64,000 bases of DNA, taken from CALEMW01 sp964343835. GTDB lineage: Bacteria; Krumholzibacteriota; Krumholzibacteriia; LZORAL124-64-63. The stretch lies in NCBI GenBank assembly GCA_964343835.1, contig CAYFKR010000008.1, positions 1 to 64,000 on the forward strand, given 5' to 3'. Shown in pieces: positions 19,601 through 26,647 of this stretch. Within the stretch, counting starts at the first letter, position 1, and each line of letters begins with the position of its first letter. Below the pieces are notes generated by a model. That model saw only the letters and a program-made list of their open reading frames with translations. It was not told the origin of the DNA and ran no database searches. The translations under genes were made by a program, and so were the position numbers.

Positions 19601-20026
19601 CGCGAGAAGCTGGAGGACCGTCCCGAGCTGGCGGCCCTGCTGCCCGATCACCCGCGCATCGGCGGCGGCGACCTGCGCCGGCTGCCCGGTGATGTCCGTA
19701 CGCCCCTGCTGCGCGAGTCCATCTGCGAGGGTACGAAGATCCAGCTCCGGTCGATCCTGCTGACCAGCGGCACCACCATTGCCGGCATGCTGCCCCTGCT
19801 GATCAGGCTGACGGACGTGGAGGGCAAGGACATCTGGGAGAACCTGGCCCTGTCGAGCATCGGCGGGCTGGCGTCGAGCACGGTGCTGATCGTGGCCGGC
19901 ATGCCCACGCTGTACTGGGTCTTCGTGCGGACGGGTTGGTTCCTGCACGGGATCTGGGATCGGATCCGGGGCCGTCGCCCCGCCGCCCTGCCCGAAACCC
20001 CGGCCGAGCCGGTCACGGGATCCTGA
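16652..20026 (+). CDS. RND efflux permease, second subunit with extra membrane segments
   Basis: A 1124-residue RND permease starting at a GTG that overlaps the previous stop. The first half resembles its neighbour, with TM4 GMLLDNSILVLDAIHRR. Between the halves (residues about 490-590) there is an acidic linker (DPDAEPEAEPEG) and about three added hydrophobic helices (SLGSVVIAAIGYVALGLL, LLPWFAGASVLMIMVGLF, LRLWFLPTLLVAGSFWGGW) absent from AcrB. The C-terminal half has a Gly-rich loop (YFKGGFGGMGG) and standard TMs. GGGGGAGCC lies before the start. It is the last gene of the RND operon. Confidence 0.92.
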   Translation: MIRYFVDHPVTTWMIFAALVLMGVYALPRLEIEAMPETELPSLTVVTSWNGASPAAVQRSLTIPIEEAARKVHGIEKLTSRSRPGRSEVSVSFRRDTDMEFAQLDMSEQLGGIRGNLPATAGQPNIVPFVPEEFRTEDFMTISLISPLSANELRENAELWLQSRLLAVEGVADVELQGGAMPLWKILLDYGMMDQYGLHADRVFSRIASLDDILPAGVIRDSGREIAVSLQDSVTIPKILSTVVANIGGHPLTLDRIARVEPSFDDPVYFVRNNGENVIQASVAKRSGTNAVTVSRRVREALPEIRESVPFPLEFEIDTDQGEELEDKLNELVYRSLAILGLLFILLAAALKRVRLTAIVVVSILFAIVICLTLFYFFDVSVNFITISGLTVCFGMLLDNSILVLDAIHRRLVQRRHSDVSETLVRGTREVAFPITATTLTTVVAFLSFIFLSGRLALYYVPLAVSVGIAMLASIFVAFAWIPVALRRTAENETADPDAEPEAEPEGWALMWRWSLGSVVIAAIGYVALGLLQDWNAAEDLLPWFAGASVLMIMVGLFASYVEKFTALNLRLWFLPTLLVAGSFWGGWHLYQNEITQGGFWQQPDREMIYLIIRRDAGTEVTLTNETMKLFEAEMTPLPEGVTMKSYCQANSARMTLDFDDETMRTSWPEELRNRLIVLAEEMGGMRIMVFGFGDPYFKGGFGGMGGNSTIKITGYNSKTLEGITDGINERLGRNRRVRNAQLTGGERFVRGNTEESLILLDRDALARHHITPQEVVGYLRRLLGIEFPWHMLLEGRDQRLQLAYANADHIQYDQIAGHVMTTMDGTRVRLADLVDLVEVPVVSTIYREDQRYAIHVTWEYIGTDKMRQRFIDEILAGVELPYGYTAEDVSGQQLSEDEEEEMNRMLMLTAAFIFMTLAALFESFTLPLLVLLSLPMAMSGVMAIFWLTDTDFDSSAKIGLVLLFGIVVNNAILLVNRFRLQIREKLEDRPELAALLPDHPRIGGGDLRRLPGDVRTPLLRESICEGTKIQLRSILLTSGTTIAGMLPLLIRLTDVEGKDIWENLALSSIGGLASSTVLIVAGMPTLYWVFVRTGWFLHGIWDRIRGRRPAALPETPAEPVTGS

Positions 20027-20037
20027 AGACCAGGGTC

Positions 20038-20078
20038 TTGATTTCGGGGCCCCGTATGGCATATTCGTTCGATCGAAC
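20038..20078 (+). promoter_or_regulatory. candidate promoter with palindromic operator
   Basis: TTGATT (20038-20043) and CATATT (20060-20065) have a 16-base spacer. Immediately downstream lies a perfect 12-base palindrome, GTTCGATCGAAC (20067-20078), where a repressor would cover the transcription start. It would drive the P-loop gene. Confidence 0.4.
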
Positions 20079-20080
20079 AA

Positions 20081-20106
20081 CGACGGCCCCGCACCAGGGG
20101 CCGTCG
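20081..20106 (+). other. perfect 10-bp hairpin in the leader of the P-loop gene
   Basis: CGACGGCCCC (20081-20090) pairs with GGGGCCGTCG (20097-20106) over a 6-base loop. No T tract follows, so it could be a leader structure or a remnant terminator of the RND operon rather than an efficient terminator. Confidence 0.5.
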
Positions 20107-20132
20107 CCGCAGATAAGACACGGAGGGAAATC

Positions 20133-21101
20133 ATGGCCAAGCACATCGACGTCCTGCTGCTGACCGCCCTGCCCGCCTCGGGCAAGTCCGAGGTCCGCCG
20201 CTACCTCGCCAGCCTCACGCCCGAGCAGTGCGAGGAACAGTTCGGCATCGGTCACACGGTCCAGCTCGACGACTACCCCTACGTGCACATGATGCGCCGT
20301 GTGAGCCAGGAGCTCCGCGCCCAGGGTGCCGACCCGGTCTTCTTCGACTCCGACAACCTGCCCATGAAGAACCCCCTGGACTGGGGCACGCTGATCGAGC
20401 TGCTCAACGAGGACTACGAGGATCTCGTGAACAGGAACCGCCCGGCCCCCGACTGCGCCGTGGACTGGCTCATGAAGCGCTATGACGCCAACCGCGAGAA
20501 GGTGGGCGCCCCCGCCTTCTGGAAGACGCTGCCGGACGAGGTCAAGGCCGCCGTCACCGAGCCCCTGCGTCCCGAGTCGGAGAAGCTGCTCGCGGACAAG
20601 GTGGCCGAGGTGCCCGAGACCCTCGAGGGCAAGACCGTGGTCGTGGAGTTCGCCCGCGGCGGCGGCGAGAAGATGACCATGCCCCTGCAGGATCCCTGGG
20701 GCTACCAGTACTCCTTCCGCATGCTGTCCAAGGCCATGCTGGAGAAGTCCTGCATCCTGTACATCTGGGTCACGCCCGAGGAGTCGCGCCGCAAGAACGA
20801 CGCCCGCACCGACCCCAACGACCCGGGTTCGATCCTGCACCACGGCGTGCCCATCGAGGTCATGCTCGGCGACTACGGCTGCGACGACATGGCCCACCTG
20901 CTCGACACGTCCGAGAAGCCCAACACCGTCACGGTGAAGGCCCACGGCGAGACCTTCCACCTGCCCCTGGGCCGCTTCGACAACCGCGTGGACCGCACCA
21001 CCTTCATCCGCGAGGACGTGGAGAAGTGGTCGGACGAGGATCGGACGAAGCTGCAGGAGGGCATGCGGGAGGCGTTCGACGCGATCTTCTCGCAGATCTG
21101 A
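20133..21101 (+). CDS. uncharacterised P-loop NTPase-like protein
   Basis: A 322-residue cytoplasmic protein. Walker-A-like ALPASGKSE (residues 12-20) follows a beta-strand IDVLLLT at the extreme N-terminus, as in nucleotide or small-molecule kinases. Other strong segments are QLDDYPYVHMMRRV (about 44-57), WVTPEESRRKNDARTDPND (about 212-230) and HHGVPIEVMLGDYGCDDM. A kinase- or adenylate-kinase-like phosphotransfer is possible, but I recognise no named family. AGGGAAATC precedes the ATG. It stands alone between a palindromic promoter and a terminator. Confidence 0.72.
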   Translation: MAKHIDVLLLTALPASGKSEVRRYLASLTPEQCEEQFGIGHTVQLDDYPYVHMMRRVSQELRAQGADPVFFDSDNLPMKNPLDWGTLIELLNEDYEDLVNRNRPAPDCAVDWLMKRYDANREKVGAPAFWKTLPDEVKAAVTEPLRPESEKLLADKVAEVPETLEGKTVVVEFARGGGEKMTMPLQDPWGYQYSFRMLSKAMLEKSCILYIWVTPEESRRKNDARTDPNDPGSILHHGVPIEVMLGDYGCDDMAHLLDTSEKPNTVTVKAHGETFHLPLGRFDNRVDRTTFIREDVEKWSDEDRTKLQEGMREAFDAIFSQI

Positions 21102-21130
21102 GCCTGATCGACAGCGCTGGAGAGAACGGG

Positions 21131-21155
21131 AAGGGCCGCGGGAGCGGCCCTTCTT
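21131..21155 (+). terminator. intrinsic terminator after the P-loop gene
   Basis: AAGGGCCGC (21131-21139) pairs perfectly with GCGGCCCTT (21144-21152) over a GGGA loop, followed by CTTG. Confidence 0.65.
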
Positions 21156-21183
21156 GACATCGGCACATCACCACCGATACACT
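21154..21183 (+). promoter_or_regulatory. candidate sigma-70 promoter for the SWG-tail lipoprotein
   Basis: A consensus TTGACA (21154-21159) is followed after 18 bases by TACACT (21178-21183), about 50 bases upstream of the ATG. The -35 box abuts the preceding terminator. Confidence 0.5.
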
Positions 21184-21233
21184 GCCTAAGTCTCACGATC
21201 GCATCGCTTTTCCGTTTTCCATGAGGACCCGGC

Positions 21234-21842
21234 ATGAACCGTCTTCCCGCCATGATCCTGGCCATGATTTCGCTCGTGATCCTCGCAGGTTGCTCCGACG
21301 ACCCCGTCGCCCCCACCCCCGATCCCCCGGCCGGCCCCGAGACCCCCGAAGCCCTGATGGCGGATTTCCGGGCCGCCTACGCGGGCATGGACATCGACGC
21401 CTACGACGCCCTGCTCGATGACCGCTTCGCATTCCGCTTCATCGACGGCGAGGGCCCCGCCCCGGCCTTCGACAAGCCGGAGGACGTAGCATCCACCGGG
21501 ACCATGTTCTCGGGTCTGCCCCACACCAACCCCGACGGCATCTCCACCAACGGAATCACCAGCATCGACTTCGAGATCCTGACACTCATCAGGCCCTGGA
21601 CCGCCGTCCACGTGGGCGATCCATACTTCGGCGACGTCGAGGGCGCGAAGACGGCCTACTACGACGCACGGATCACGGTCTATCTCACGACCAGCACCAT
21701 CACCGTCGACACGTATCAGACGTTCTATGCGGTTCCGGACGATGAGGGATTGTGGCGTCTTCTGGGGCAGATCGACACCGCGGGCGACATGAAGCCCGCC
21801 GAACAGCTGAGCTGGGGAAACCTGAAGAGCCTGTTCCGCTAG
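21234..21842 (+). CDS. lipoprotein with NTF2/SnoaL-like fold and SWG-x-x-K-x-LFR tail
   Basis: A 202-residue lipoprotein: signal MNRLPAMILAMISLVILAGC with Cys20, then a Pro-rich linker. From residue 42, LMADFRAAYAGMDIDAYDALLDDRFAFRFIDG is the helix-then-strand opening of NTF2/SnoaL-like cone domains, which often just bind ligands. Only Cys20 is seen, and no enzyme motif. The C-terminus reads SWGNLKSLFR, nearly the same as the unrelated secreted protein at 26648. It converges on the next lipoprotein, one base apart. Role unknown. Confidence 0.75.
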   Translation: MNRLPAMILAMISLVILAGCSDDPVAPTPDPPAGPETPEALMADFRAAYAGMDIDAYDALLDDRFAFRFIDGEGPAPAFDKPEDVASTGTMFSGLPHTNPDGISTNGITSIDFEILTLIRPWTAVHVGDPYFGDVEGAKTAYYDARITVYLTTSTITVDTYQTFYAVPDDEGLWRLLGQIDTAGDMKPAEQLSWGNLKSLFR

Positions 21843-21843
21843 G

Positions 21844-22821
21844 TCACTCGATCTCGAAGAACCACGACTCCCCGCGGCAGTACTCGTCCCACGTATCCCG
21901 CACCAGCACCCGATACAGGTAGTCCGGCCCCGTGAAGTCGAAGTCCGTGACCTGCCACGTGTAGCTGCCGCCGGCGGCGTCCACCTGGGTCGCGATGGTC
22001 CCCACGTACGTCTCCCCCGCCATGAGCAGGATGTCCACGTCTCCGCTGCCGTTGTCGTAGTTCCACGTGATCTGCTCCACCGCGCCGTTGGCCCAGACGG
22101 TATTGGAGTCGGGCGACGTGATGAACACGGTGCAGATGTCGGAGTCCACGATCTCGATGTGGTGGCTCTCGGCCATGCAGTCGGGGACGCTGTGGTCGCG
22201 GATCTCGAACCAGAAGTGGTCGTCGGTGCCGTGGTGGAAGGAGTCGATGTCCCAGAGGAAGGAGCCGTCGTCGGGCGTGCCGAGGGCGATCGTGCCGATC
22301 AGGCCGTGCCAACGCATCAGGTCGATGTCCACGAGGCCGGTGGTGGCGGAGCTCTCCCAGGTGATCTCGAGGGCGTCGCCCGCCACGAAGACCGAGTCCC
22401 CGAACGTGAACGCGAACGAGCAGCCCGCCGTGTCGTGCAGGGTGAAGGGTTCGCTCTCGCCGGCGCAACCGTCGTCGCCGAGGGCGGTCACGCGGATGGA
22501 GGCGTCGTTGCTGGAGCCGGCGCCGAAGCCGGTGGCCTGCCAGTACACGTAGCCGTCGTTGGGGGTGTCGTCCTTGATCACGCCGACGGGTTCGCCGTCG
22601 TAGAGCAGGTCGAGGCGGGCGCGGGCGGCGGGGCCGGTGGCGTCCCAGCGCACGTGGACGTCGTCGCCGGCCAGGAACACGTCGCCGGCCTCCGGCGTGG
22701 TCACGGCGACGGAGCAGTCCTGCTGGTCGTCGGGTGTCGAGGGGGGATCGTCGGAGCAGCCCGTGAAGGAGAGCAGGGCCAGACAGCCGAGGGCGGCGAG
22801 CAGGATCAGGGGGCGGTCCAT
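21844..22821 (-). CDS. lipoprotein with three Kre9/KNH-like beta domains
   Basis: A 325-residue lipoprotein (lipobox LSFTGC, Cys about 20). Three units of about 95 residues each start with C-x-V/F-x-x-T (CSVAVTTP, CSFAFTFG, CTVFITSP), include a 'V.ITW' strand and end with C-x-x-E-S (CAGESEPFTL, CMAESHHIEI, CRGESWFFEI). Each unit has two cysteines likely to form a disulphide. The fold resembles Ser/Thr-rich Kre9/Knh1-like Ig domains found on cell surfaces. GGGAG is seven bases before the ATG at 22821. No catalytic motif is seen; a binding or structural surface role is inferred. Confidence 0.75.
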   Translation of the reverse strand: MDRPLILLAALGCLALLSFTGCSDDPPSTPDDQQDCSVAVTTPEAGDVFLAGDDVHVRWDATGPAARARLDLLYDGEPVGVIKDDTPNDGYVYWQATGFGAGSSNDASIRVTALGDDGCAGESEPFTLHDTAGCSFAFTFGDSVFVAGDALEITWESSATTGLVDIDLMRWHGLIGTIALGTPDDGSFLWDIDSFHHGTDDHFWFEIRDHSVPDCMAESHHIEIVDSDICTVFITSPDSNTVWANGAVEQITWNYDNGSGDVDILLMAGETYVGTIATQVDAAGGSYTWQVTDFDFTGPDYLYRVLVRDTWDEYCRGESWFFEIE

Positions 22822-22876
22822 GGCATCTCCCGGTCGGATCGAGGGCGGTCCGGTGCGGCGACCATGAACATAAGGA

Positions 22877-23299
22877 TCATCGGCCCCCGAGGCACGCCTC
22901 CAGTGCATCACGGATCAGGTCCACGGTGAAGGGCTTGGGCACGTAGGCGTTCATGCCCGACGCCAGGCACGACTCCCGGTCCCCGGACATGGCCTGCCCC
23001 GTGACGGCGACCACCGGCAGCGCGTCGTCCAGCTCCCTCATGCGGCGTGTCACGTCGCGGCCGTCGGGGCCGGGCAGCACCACGTCCATCAGCACCGCGT
23101 CCCACGGCCCGTCGGGTGCGGGCATGGGTTCGGCGGGCAGGTCGGGGTCGGAGCCCAGGTCGCCGGGCTCGAGGCCGAGGGCCCGCAGGGCCGTCACGCC
23201 GTCGGACACGCCGGCGGCCTCGTACCCCAGCTTCTCCAGCATGGTCAGCAGCAGGGCGCGGTTCTCGGCGTCGTCTTCCACCACGAGGATGCGGGCCAC
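22877..23299 (-). CDS. stand-alone response-regulator receiver protein
   Basis: A 140-residue CheY-like receiver without an output domain. ILVVEDD holds the acidic pocket, LMDVVLPGPDG the phospho-acceptor Asp, VAVTGQAM the Thr-type switch and VPKPF the conserved Lys. There is an unusual Pro/Asp-rich insertion of about 20 residues between helix 2 and strand 3. The start is GTG at 23299, two bases after the upstream stop; AAGGAG lies within the end of the upstream gene. It is the last gene of the HAD-decarboxylase operon. The cognate kinase is not local. Confidence 0.85.
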   Translation of the reverse strand: MARILVVEDDAENRALLLTMLEKLGYEAAGVSDGVTALRALGLEPGDLGSDPDLPAEPMPAPDGPWDAVLMDVVLPGPDGRDVTRRMRELDDALPVVAVTGQAMSGDRESCLASGMNAYVPKPFTVDLIRDALEACLGGR

Positions 23300-23301
23300 G
23301 G

Positions 23302-23760
23302 CTACTCCTTCGGCACGACGGTCAGGGGAACGGGGATCCAGGCGGGCGCCAGGCAAGACGACGCATCGCAGGCCTGCAGCTCCATCTCGAAGGCGATGGG
23401 CGCCTCGGGCTGCACCAGCAGGATGCCGCTGACGGTCAGCGTCTCCTCCCCTTCCAGCAGCCGGACGTCCTCGCCCAGGAACTTGCCCATGTGACCCTCG
23501 GGGTAGTCGACCTTCAGGTTCGCCAGGGGCGACTGCTCCGGCGCGTTGAAGGAGATGCCGTAGTAGGTGGGATCGCCGTTGGCGTAGAGGTGCCAGCCGT
23601 CCTGCATGTCCAGGGTCACGGTGAAGGTGACGGTGGAGCCCACGCCCGCGGCGACGGTGTCCGGATCGGCGGTCACGGTCACCACGGTGGACGAATCCTT
23701 CATGCCCTGGGCGAACGCCAGGGTCGGCAGCATCAGCAGGGCGGCAACGACGGTCTTCAT
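23302..23760 (-). CDS. exported DsbD-alpha-like (disulphide corrector) protein
   Basis: A 152-residue protein with signal peptide (LLMLPTLAFAQG). The body is an Ig-like domain typical of the N-terminal half of DsbD: WHLYANGDPTYYGISFNAP, YPEGHMGKFLGEDVRLLEGE, then ELQACDASSCLAP, whose Cys pair (C-x4-C) would shuttle electrons to periplasmic thiol partners. The DsbD membrane and thioredoxin domains are missing, so this is a stand-alone alpha-like domain. Its ATG overlaps the upstream decarboxylase stop (ATGA), and it is followed after two bases by the receiver gene. Confidence 0.8.
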   Translation of the reverse strand: MKTVVAALLMLPTLAFAQGMKDSSTVVTVTADPDTVAAGVGSTVTFTVTLDMQDGWHLYANGDPTYYGISFNAPEQSPLANLKVDYPEGHMGKFLGEDVRLLEGEETLTVSGILLVQPEAPIAFEMELQACDASSCLAPAWIPVPLTVVPKE

Positions 23761-25286
23761 GGACTCTCCTCGATGTTTCCGGGGTGCAGTCGCTCGGCGG
23801 CGCGGCGCAGCACCCGCTGCAGCCGCATCACATCCTCGCGCTTCATCTGGCGGTTCTCCACGTTCACGCGCAGGGCCACCCGTCCCTTGAGGATGGTGTG
23901 GCTGAACCACGCGTCGCCCTCGCGCTCGATGAGGGCCTGCAGGTCGCGGTTGAGCTGATCGATTTCCTCGGGCGTCCGGTCCACGCCGTTGGGCTCCCAG
24001 CGGAAGGTGCAGATGCCCAGGGTGTTGGGGCCGATCAGCCGGAACTCGGGCGTGCGCTGGAGCAGACCGGCCAGCACGCGGGCCAGCTCCATGTCCTTCT
24101 CCACCCAGTCGGCATAGCGGCGGCGGCCCACCACCTTCATGGCCATCCACAGCTTCAGGGCGTTGAAGCGGCGGCTGCCGTGGATGCCGTACTGGAAGAA
24201 GTTCACCTTGTCGCCCTTGTGGAAGCCGCGCGGGTCGTGCTCGGGCGGGTCGTCGGGGCCGCGCTTCTCCATGTAGTACTCGGGGCGCACCAGGAACGAG
24301 CGGCGCAGGAAGTCGCCGTCGCGCACCAGGATGCCGCCGGCCTCGAAGGGCACGTAGAACCACTTGTGGGGATCGACGGTCACCGAGTCGGCCCTTTCGA
24401 TGCCCCGCAGCATGGGCCCGTAGGTCTCGCTCAGGATCACGGCCCCGCCGTAGGCGGCGTCCACGTGGAACCAGCAGCCGTGGCGCTCGGCGACATCGGC
24501 CAGGAGCTCCAGCTTGTCCACGCTGCCGGTGTTGGTGGTGCCCGCGATACCGATGATGCAGCACGGCACCAGTCCGGCGTCGCGGTCGGCGACGATCCGC
24601 TCCTCCATGGTCGCGGTGTCCACGCGGTAGAGGTCGTCGGTGGGGATCTGGCGGATCTGGCCGTGCCCCAGGCCGAGCAGGTCCACGGCCTTGCGGAACG
24701 AGTAGTGGGCCTGGTCGGATACGTAGAAGCGCAGCTTCGCCATCTCGGCCAGGTGGGGCGACGTCTCGTCGTCCCAGGTCTGGATGTCGCGGTCCAGGGC
24801 CCGGTTGATGGCGAGCTTCAGCCCGGTGATGTTGGCGAAGGAGCCGCCGGGCACCAGCGTTCCGAACGACACGTCGCCCAGCCCGAACAGATCGCAGAGC
24901 CAGCGGATCACGCGTTTCTCCACGGCCGTGGCGGCCGGGGCGTGGCGCCACGAGGCGGCGTTCTGATTCATGGCGGAGCAGAGGGCGTCGGCGAAGATGC
25001 TCACCGGCAACGGCGACGGGTTCATCATGCCGAAGTAGCGGCGGCTGCCGATGGCCATGGAGTTGGGGAAGATCCGGGCTCGGCATTCCTGCATGATGTC
25101 GTCGCAGGACGTGCCCTCCTCCGGCAGTTCCTCGTCGAAGAAGTCGTCGAGACCCTGGGGAGAGACGGGGCCGTACACGCGGCGCCCCTCGAGGCCCTGC
25201 AGGTACTCCGCCATGAGGTCCACGAAGGCGTAGCCGGCCTTGCGGAACTCGTTCTCGTCGAAGCCTTCGCTCCAGCGGTCCACCAC
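23757..25286 (-). CDS. PLP-dependent amino-acid decarboxylase (aromatic-L-amino-acid/glutamate type)
   Basis: A 509-residue group II decarboxylase. The region has NPSPLPVSIFADALCSAMNQNAASW at the N-terminal substrate side, PGGSFANITGLKLA, HVDAAYGGA with the PLP-pairing Asp, and DPHKWFYVPFEAG with the Lys forming the internal aldimine (about residue 323). Substrate may be an aromatic amino acid, glutamate or another; it cannot be read from sequence. The start is GTG at 25286, one base after the upstream HAD stop, with GGGAGG about ten bases upstream. Its place beside a HAD phosphatase and DsbD-like protein suggests no clear pathway. Confidence 0.88.
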   Translation of the reverse strand: MVDRWSEGFDENEFRKAGYAFVDLMAEYLQGLEGRRVYGPVSPQGLDDFFDEELPEEGTSCDDIMQECRARIFPNSMAIGSRRYFGMMNPSPLPVSIFADALCSAMNQNAASWRHAPAATAVEKRVIRWLCDLFGLGDVSFGTLVPGGSFANITGLKLAINRALDRDIQTWDDETSPHLAEMAKLRFYVSDQAHYSFRKAVDLLGLGHGQIRQIPTDDLYRVDTATMEERIVADRDAGLVPCCIIGIAGTTNTGSVDKLELLADVAERHGCWFHVDAAYGGAVILSETYGPMLRGIERADSVTVDPHKWFYVPFEAGGILVRDGDFLRRSFLVRPEYYMEKRGPDDPPEHDPRGFHKGDKVNFFQYGIHGSRRFNALKLWMAMKVVGRRRYADWVEKDMELARVLAGLLQRTPEFRLIGPNTLGICTFRWEPNGVDRTPEEIDQLNRDLQALIEREGDAWFSHTILKGRVALRVNVENRQMKREDVMRLQRVLRRAAERLHPGNIEESP

Positions 25287-25287
25287 G

Positions 25288-26178
25288 TCAGTCCACCTCC
25301 CGCAGGGGCCATTCGCCCCGGGCGATCTCCTCGAGGATCGCCGCCGCGCCGTTGCTCGCCACGTGGGGCGCCACCCGGTCCACGGCGGACTGCACGTCCG
25401 CCGGGGCGTTGCCCATGGCCACCGAGTGGCCGGCGACGGCGAACATGTCCAGGTCGTTGTAGTTGTCGCCGATGGCCACGATGCGCTCCCGCGGTACACC
25501 CATGTCGTCGGCCAGCACCGTCAGCCCCGTGCCCTTGTTGCAGAAGGGCGGCATGACCTCGATCCACTGGTACCGCTCGCGTTCGATGAGGGTCTGGGTG
25601 CTGACCACCCACACCTCGTCGCCGAAGCGGTCCTTGATGTCGTCGGCGAGCTTCCGGGCCCTGTCCACCAGGTCGATGGTGCCGACCTCCTGCACCCAGT
25701 CGGGCATGGCGGCCACCAGGTCGTCCACTTCTTCCACGCGCCCCACCTGCTCCCGGCGCCGGTCGACGTAACGGGTCAGCACGGGGTTGAGTTCCGCCTT
25801 CTCCAGGCGGACGTCGCCGCCGTCGTGCTCCATGTCGAAGGTCATGGGCATGGTGCCTGCGTCACGGAACATCACGACGAGCTCCGCGGCCACATGGCGC
25901 GGCAGCCCGCCGTTGCGCAGCACCCGCAGGTCGCCCTCCCCCAGCACCAGGGCGCCGTTCAGGAGGATCTGGGGCGCGCCGTCCAGGCAGCCCTGGCCGG
26001 TGCGGATCACCGCGTCGGCGGAACGCATGCTGCGGCCGGTGCACAGGGCCACCACGTGGCCGGCCTCGCGCACGGCGTGCAGGGCCTCGATCTCGGGCCC
26101 GCGCAGCAAGTCGTTCATCTCGGTGTTCACGAGGGTGCCGTCGACATCCACGGCCACCAGCAGGCGGTCGTCGCTCAT
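25288..26178 (-). CDS. HAD-superfamily hydrolase, Cof type
   Basis: A 296-residue cytoplasmic phosphatase. Motif I is DVDGTL with the Asp nucleophile (residues about 10-15), motif II is CTGRS, motif III includes the Lys in CNKGTGLTVLADDMG, and motif IV is GDNYNDLDMF. The large C2-type cap between motifs II and III is that of Cof/sugar-phosphatase-like HAD enzymes. Sugar phosphates or similar metabolites are likely substrates. It heads the minus-strand operon with the PLP decarboxylase one base downstream, and 16 bases separate it from the acylphosphatase upstream. Confidence 0.85.
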   Translation of the reverse strand: MSDDRLLVAVDVDGTLVNTEMNDLLRGPEIEALHAVREAGHVVALCTGRSMRSADAVIRTGQGCLDGAPQILLNGALVLGEGDLRVLRNGGLPRHVAAELVVMFRDAGTMPMTFDMEHDGGDVRLEKAELNPVLTRYVDRRREQVGRVEEVDDLVAAMPDWVQEVGTIDLVDRARKLADDIKDRFGDEVWVVSTQTLIERERYQWIEVMPPFCNKGTGLTVLADDMGVPRERIVAIGDNYNDLDMFAVAGHSVAMGNAPADVQSAVDRVAPHVASNGAAAILEEIARGEWPLREVD

Positions 26179-26194
26179 GGTCCTCCCCGGAGCC

Positions 26195-26500
26195 TCAGGT
26201 CACGATCCGGAAGTCGGTCCAGTTGCCGACGGCTCCGGTCCAGTCCACGCGCATGTCGGTCACGCGCCCCGCGGGCGACCCACGGAACACGGCGCCGATG
26301 AAGGCCGCGAGGGACTCCTCGTCGGCCTCGGCCCACACCTCCACCGACCCGTCGCGCAGGTTGCGCACGGTGCCCACCACGCCGGCGGCTTCGGCGGCGT
26401 TCTTGACCGTCCAGCGGAAGCCCACACCCTGGACCCGTCCGGAGACGAGGATACGTGCGGCGTGCCGCTCTTCGGCGTCGATGTCGGGTGCATGATCCAT
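26195..26500 (-). CDS. acyP: acylphosphatase
   Basis: Hydrolyses the carboxyl-phosphate bond of acyl phosphates. At 101 residues it is the normal size for the family, with a short N-terminal extension. The phosphate loop SGRVQGVGFRW supplies the catalytic Arg, and GTVRNLRDGSVEV supplies the catalytic Asn. The start at 26500 is preferred because the family domain begins just after it, although no good ribosome site is visible; the longer reading to 26569 overlaps likely promoter sequence. It is first in a minus-strand run with the HAD gene 16 bases downstream. Confidence 0.9.
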   Translation of the reverse strand: MDHAPDIDAEERHAARILVSGRVQGVGFRWTVKNAAEAAGVVGTVRNLRDGSVEVWAEADEESLAAFIGAVFRGSPAGRVTDMRVDWTGAVGNWTDFRIVT

Positions 26501-26593
26501 GAACGGTACGATAACACCCGTCCGGTGTCGTGTCATGGTTGCCGGTGGCCTGACATCGCATATGATCACGTTTTATGCCTCATCGTGCCCCAT

Positions 26594-26609
26594 AGGCCCG
26601 ATCCTTGCA
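26594..26609 (+). promoter_or_regulatory. candidate sigma-54 promoter
   Basis: AGGCCCGATCCTTGCA has GG at 26595-26596 and GC at 26607-26608, exactly ten bases apart, and matches the -24/-12 consensus (TGGCACG-N4-TTGCA) at nearly every fixed base. The predicted start of transcription is near 26620, about 28 bases before the ATG at 26648. The TPR-sigma-54 activator at 28319 is a nearby candidate regulator. Confidence 0.55.
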
Positions 26610-26647
26610 GGAATGGCCACCGGGGACACGAACAGGGAGCCTGATTC

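Noticed and set aside
16631..20185. A 1184-codon open frame antisense to the RND permease
   Set aside because: Antisense shadow of a clear membrane protein; no domain or start signal.
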